Positions 60,990-64,000 of a stretch of 64,000 bases of DNA are shown here, piece after piece. Origin of the DNA: CAYWRO01 sp964460345 (GTDB lineage: Bacteria > Planctomycetota > Phycisphaerae > Phycisphaerales > UBA1924); contig CAYWRO010000005.1 in assembly GCA_964460345.1 (NCBI GenBank), positions 27,939 to 91,938 on the forward strand. The letters are read 5' to 3'. The notes below the pieces were generated by a model. It was given only the letters and a program-made list of their open reading frames with translations, was not told the DNA's origin and searched no databases. Every line of letters begins with the position of its first letter. Position 1 is the stretch's first letter. The position numbers and the translations under genes are program-made.

Positions 60990-63038
60990 GTGAGCGGGCA
61001 GTCCCCCATTACCATCATTCGGGTCTCCGATCGGAGCGACCTGCTGCAGCAGGTCATCTCCCTTGGCGATCGGAACAGCAAGTTTCTGGGGCATTTCCCG
61101 CGCGGAGCCTACGAGCGCGAGGCGGCCAAGGACCGCATCATTGCTGCTGTCGATGGTAAGGTCCTAGCGGGGTACATCCTCTACTGGACCGGCCGAGATC
61201 GCGCGAAGATCCAGCACTGCTGCGTTGATCCCGGCTTCCGCGGCCGCGGGGTTGGCCGCCGCCTCGTGGATGCCGTGAAGGAACGCACCGCACACCTGCC
61301 CTGCATCGAACTCCACTGCGCCCGAGACTTCAAAGAATCGTGTGCCTTTTGGGCAGCAAATGGCTTCGTGCCGTTCGACGAGAAGCGCGGACGCGGCCAC
61401 GATGGGAGGCCACTCACCCTCTATGTGTACAACCGTGGCACGTCGGATCTCTTCATTTCACAGCTCGACGCCCATGCCGGCGGCCGCCTTCTTGTCGTTG
61501 TCGACACCAACATTGCCTACGACTGGCAAGACGAAGATCGCCCTCGCGCTCACGAATCGCTGTCGCTTCGGGCAGACTGGTTAGCATCGGAAATCGACCT
61601 GCGGATAACAGATCAGGCCTTCGTGGATTCCGATCGAATCCCGGATCGGCAAGAGCGGCAGCGCCGCAAGGGCTTTCTTCGCTCGTTGGGCATGATCAAT
61701 GAGAACAGGGATGTCGCTGAGGGCGTCCGGGAGGGGTTGGCCGAGCTGTTCCCCCCGGACCCGTCGGTTTCGCTGTTGGCCGATATCGCACACATGGCCG
61801 CGGCCGTTTCCGTCCAAGCGGACGCCTTCGTGACCAACGATACTGAGCTGCACGACCGGGCAGATGAGATCCACCGCCGCTACGGTCTTCTGGTTTGCAC
61901 ACCCGGGGTACTCATCACACACCTCGATGAGGGTTTGAGAACGGACGTGTATCAGCCGGCGCGGCTAAGCGGGACACCCGTGGCGACCCGCCGCCCCGGG
62001 GCGGCCGACCTTCCCAAGATTGTCCGCGACTTCCTGGATTACGGTGCCGGAGAGCGCCTGGCCCGCCTCGAAACCCGGGTTCACGAACTATCGGCCGCGC
62101 CATCTCGGTGCGACGTGATCCTCATCGAGTGGCCACATGGGACGCCGGTCGGGTTCCTTGCGCTGGACAGACGCCAGCTTGACCGCCTCCGTGTTGAAGC
62201 TGTGCGCTTCCGGCACTCGCGCATCACGCAAGTCCTCGCCCGTCACACGGTATCGATGCTCCTCAAGAGAGCGGTCGCTGAACAACGGCCGTTGGTGGAG
62301 ATCGTGGACCCGCACCCGTGGGAAGGGCTTGGCGATGAGCTTAAATCGTTCGGATTCGTCAGGCAGGACGGCGCATGGTGCCGTCCGGTTCTGGTCGGCG
62401 GCTTCTCGCGCGCGGGCTTAGTCGACCGGCTGCTCGCAACGGGCCACTACGATGGCCGGGTCGTGCTCCCGGACGACTTGGGCGAGGTCGAGCGCCTCCA
62501 CTGGCCCGCAAAGCTGCTGGGGGCTGGCGCGCACAGCTTCATTGTTCCCATTAAGTCCGAGTGGGCTGCACACCTTTTTGAGGAGCGACTTGCGGCTGGC
62601 CGGCTCCACGGCGGCGAGCCGGCACTGATGCTCAATACTGAAAATGTGTACTACCGCGCAGCTCGGCCTCGCGTGCTGAAGACGCCGGGTCGTATCCTCT
62701 GGTACGTATCTAGGGATGACGATTGTCCCGGCGAGTTAAGGGCATGCTCATCAATCGTGGATGTCGAAGTGGGGCCAGCGAAACGACTGTACGCAAAGAA
62801 CAGTCGCCTTGGCGTGTTTGAGTGGCGCGATGTCGTTCGGACCGCTCATGGCAATCCTCTTGCGCCTATCATGGCCGTTCGGTTCGGCGCGACGGAAATG
62901 CTCAAGACCCCGGTAGCCTACCAGACGATAGAGAGTACCCTCGGAGCCCGTGGAGTCCGCATGCCGCCGCTCATCACGGCGAGCAAGATCCCGGAGAAAT
63001 GCTTTGAAGACCTCTACCGCCTCAGTCAATCGTTGTAA
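60990..63038 (+). CDS. GNAT-PIN-GNAT-like-PUA/ASCH-like multidomain protein
   Basis: A protein of 682 residues (GTG start). Residues 1-150 are a GNAT acetyltransferase: VLAGYILYWTGRDRAKIQHC, then acetyl-CoA motif VDPGFRGRGVGRRLVDAV (about 78-95) and AFWAANGFVPFDE. Residues 165-310 are a PIN-type nuclease: D172 in VVVDTNIAYD, D265 in LLADIAHMAAAVS and D284 in FVTNDTELHDRADEI keep the acidic site. Residues about 330-480 look like a second GNAT without the acetyl-CoA loop (VILIEWPHGTPVGFLALDRR, LVEIVDPHP, ELKSFGFVRQDGAW). The last 170 residues have a PUA/ASCH-like barrel outline (PGRILWYVSRDDDCPGELRA, LGVFEWRDVV). Probably acts on RNA or ribosomes; the precise role is unknown. Confidence 0.7.
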   Translation: MSGQSPITIIRVSDRSDLLQQVISLGDRNSKFLGHFPRGAYEREAAKDRIIAAVDGKVLAGYILYWTGRDRAKIQHCCVDPGFRGRGVGRRLVDAVKERTAHLPCIELHCARDFKESCAFWAANGFVPFDEKRGRGHDGRPLTLYVYNRGTSDLFISQLDAHAGGRLLVVVDTNIAYDWQDEDRPRAHESLSLRADWLASEIDLRITDQAFVDSDRIPDRQERQRRKGFLRSLGMINENRDVAEGVREGLAELFPPDPSVSLLADIAHMAAAVSVQADAFVTNDTELHDRADEIHRRYGLLVCTPGVLITHLDEGLRTDVYQPARLSGTPVATRRPGAADLPKIVRDFLDYGAGERLARLETRVHELSAAPSRCDVILIEWPHGTPVGFLALDRRQLDRLRVEAVRFRHSRITQVLARHTVSMLLKRAVAEQRPLVEIVDPHPWEGLGDELKSFGFVRQDGAWCRPVLVGGFSRAGLVDRLLATGHYDGRVVLPDDLGEVERLHWPAKLLGAGAHSFIVPIKSEWAAHLFEERLAAGRLHGGEPALMLNTENVYYRAARPRVLKTPGRILWYVSRDDDCPGELRACSSIVDVEVGPAKRLYAKNSRLGVFEWRDVVRTAHGNPLAPIMAVRFGATEMLKTPVAYQTIESTLGARGVRMPPLITASKIPEKCFEDLYRLSQSL

Positions 63039-63072
63039 CCCTCGGCGCGATGCTGGCCCACGTACGCTTTTG

Positions 63073-63525
63073 GTGTCTCTTCGGCCACGGCATGCCGACA
63101 ACATCCTCGCCGGAACAAAGACGTTTGAGTTTCGGCGGATCTCTCCGCGGCTAGCGGAAGGGGATACCGTGGTCGTCTACTCGACGGCTCCCGTCTCGGC
63201 TGTCGTTGGGCGGTTTACGGTCTCGACCGTCTTGAGCAAGCCGCCGGAGGCGCTCTGGCGCCGCGTCTCTTCCGGACCAGGTTTGACTCGGGAAGAGTTC
63301 TTGAGGTACTTTCAAGGTGCAGCGATTGCGCACGCGATCGGAGTAGGAACGGTGGATGTTCTCTCCGACCCGATCTCCTTGGCTGCAATCCGAGCGGCGA
63401 TCCCCACCTTTGCTCCTCCGCAGTCTTATTGGTACCTGATCTCCTCCCGCGCCGCCGACGCGATGCTCGCCACGCTCTTGAACACGGCGTTCTCCCGAAC
63501 GTGTAACCGCCGCAACGTCGGCTAG
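63073..63525 (+). CDS. ASCH-domain protein (PUA-like fold)
   Basis: A protein of about 150 residues. The ASCH signature is clear: VSLRPRHADNILAGTKTFEF, RRISPRLAEGDTVVVYSTAP, VSAVVGRFTVSTVL. The remaining part (GLTREEFLRYFQGAAIAHAI, FAPPQSYWYL) completes the barrel. ASCH domains are predicted or shown RNA/nucleoside-binding modules. The start is uncertain: the GTG at 63073 or the TTG at 63070 begin right at the domain, without a clear ribosome site, 35 bases after the fusion gene, so translation may be coupled. An upstream GTG at 62950 would overlap the fusion gene. Confidence 0.75.
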   Translation: MSLRPRHADNILAGTKTFEFRRISPRLAEGDTVVVYSTAPVSAVVGRFTVSTVLSKPPEALWRRVSSGPGLTREEFLRYFQGAAIAHAIGVGTVDVLSDPISLAAIRAAIPTFAPPQSYWYLISSRAADAMLATLLNTAFSRTCNRRNVG

Positions 63526-63763
63526 TGAGTGGCCCTCAAAGTAGCGATCGAGCGGGCCCCTGTCCCCTGCCGGCGGAAATTGTACATCTTGCTCCGACGA
63601 CTTCCGGCGCAAGGCATCCGGGCCGGGGCCTGCCGCCGCCGATCTCTCTGGTGTCCGGCCCGCCGACAGGGGCCACGCCCAAGGTGTGCATGAACGCCTG
63701 AGCCCCGTGCGGGCGGTTCACGGAATCCGTGCAACTCTGCCCCTCATTGCGCTGCTGGCGGCG

Positions 63764-64000
63764 TCAACCCCTCTGCCCCCCCCGCTCCCCCCCGCACTCG
63801 GGGCAGACCGCGCGTGGTTCGGTCTTTTCACCTTGGGCTTCGTCCTGGGCGCGCAGTCCGCGCAGGTCGTAGCCGCAGTTGGGGCATCCGCCGGCCTTGA
63901 TGATTCGCTCGCGTCTGCGCCGGCGCGCGTGGCGGCGCCAGAAATAGCCCGCAGCGCCCGCGAAGAGCACGAGCGGCATCCAGATCGGGATGATCACGAT
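63764..64000 (-). CDS. Zinc-ribbon membrane protein, 5' partial (third paralogue type)
   Basis: The frame runs off the right edge of the window. Visible: a membrane helix (WMPLVLFAGAAGYFWRRHAR), a basic stretch and the ribbon CPNCGYDLRGL ... CPECG, the same ribbon as in the proteins at 58125 and 59226. The true start lies beyond the window. No gene is seen in 63526-63763. Confidence 0.65.
   Translation of the reverse strand: MVIIPIWMPLVLFAGAAGYFWRRHARRRRRERIIKAGGCPNCGYDLRGLRAQDEAQGEKTEPRAVCPECGGERGGQRG

Noticed and set aside
1..64000. tRNA, rRNA, prophage or insertion-sequence genes
   Set aside because: Looked for by eye; no tRNA-like cloverleaf sequence, transposase or phage structural gene was recognised.

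Overview
The window reads as chromosomal DNA from a high-GC Planctomycetota bacterium, most likely of the Phycisphaerae branch. This is an inference from several features. Secreted proteins end in the DVFDLLAYLDLWF-type dockerin. Small proteins carry a CxxCGYDLRGL...CPECG zinc ribbon. Dipeptide permeases are inflated by insertions. An LptD homologue indicates an outer membrane, and the spacers are rich in GCCGGC-type and GGGCATGCC-type palindromes. No rRNA, tRNA or CRISPR array was seen.

Layout. 1-10.3 kb: a 5'-truncated PpiC-like lipoprotein, a UbiA-like membrane prenyltransferase, a response regulator, a hypothetical protein, a PBP4-type DacB, a small membrane protein, a UbiD-family decarboxylase, a methyltransferase and an ABC-2 exporter pair. 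10.4-14.6 kb: two divergent exported dockerin-tagged proteins, one a trypsin-like protease with FG-GAP-like repeats. 14.7-24 kb: purD, a double PepSY protein and a minus-strand dipeptide-type ABC operon (two OppC-like permeases, one OppB-like, one binding protein, no ATPase). 24-35.6 kb: a membrane PAS/coiled-coil protein that looks like a dead histidine kinase, gmhA, a DUF2179 protein, a cupin, homogentisate dioxygenase, lptD and argJ.

35.6-37.6 kb is a gene-free repeat island: a 273-bp tandem duplication, long inverted repeats and two different 21-bp palindromic minisatellites. It leads into an ECF sigma factor translationally coupled to a giant membrane VIT-VWA protein with an anti-sigma-like N-terminus. 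43-50 kb: a thioredoxin-like protein, a DUF58-TgpA transglutaminase pair, a PilZ protein and RNase Y. 50.3-52.4 kb: an esterase, cupin and ring-cleaving dioxygenase operon resembling quinone-detoxification (mhq) genes. 52.4-53.8 kb: the C-terminal remnant of an alkyl sulfatase cut off by a third 21-bp repeat array, which contains a 100-N assembly gap.

53.8-58.1 kb holds AbgT transporter, M20 peptidase and GltS-like symporter genes, consistent with uptake and cleavage of a glutamate conjugate. 58.1-59.8 kb: two paralogous zinc-ribbon membrane proteins flank a CrcB fluoride channel. The right end holds a duplicated 140-bp leader and a cassette of a 72-residue protein, a 682-residue GNAT-PIN-GNAT-like-PUA/ASCH-like fusion and a free ASCH protein. 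I regard that cassette as the best candidate for an undescribed system. Several genes (gmhA, purD, lptD and others) have a TAnnnT box 6-8 bases before the ATG and no Shine-Dalgarno sequence, which suggests leaderless mRNAs beside SD-led ones.
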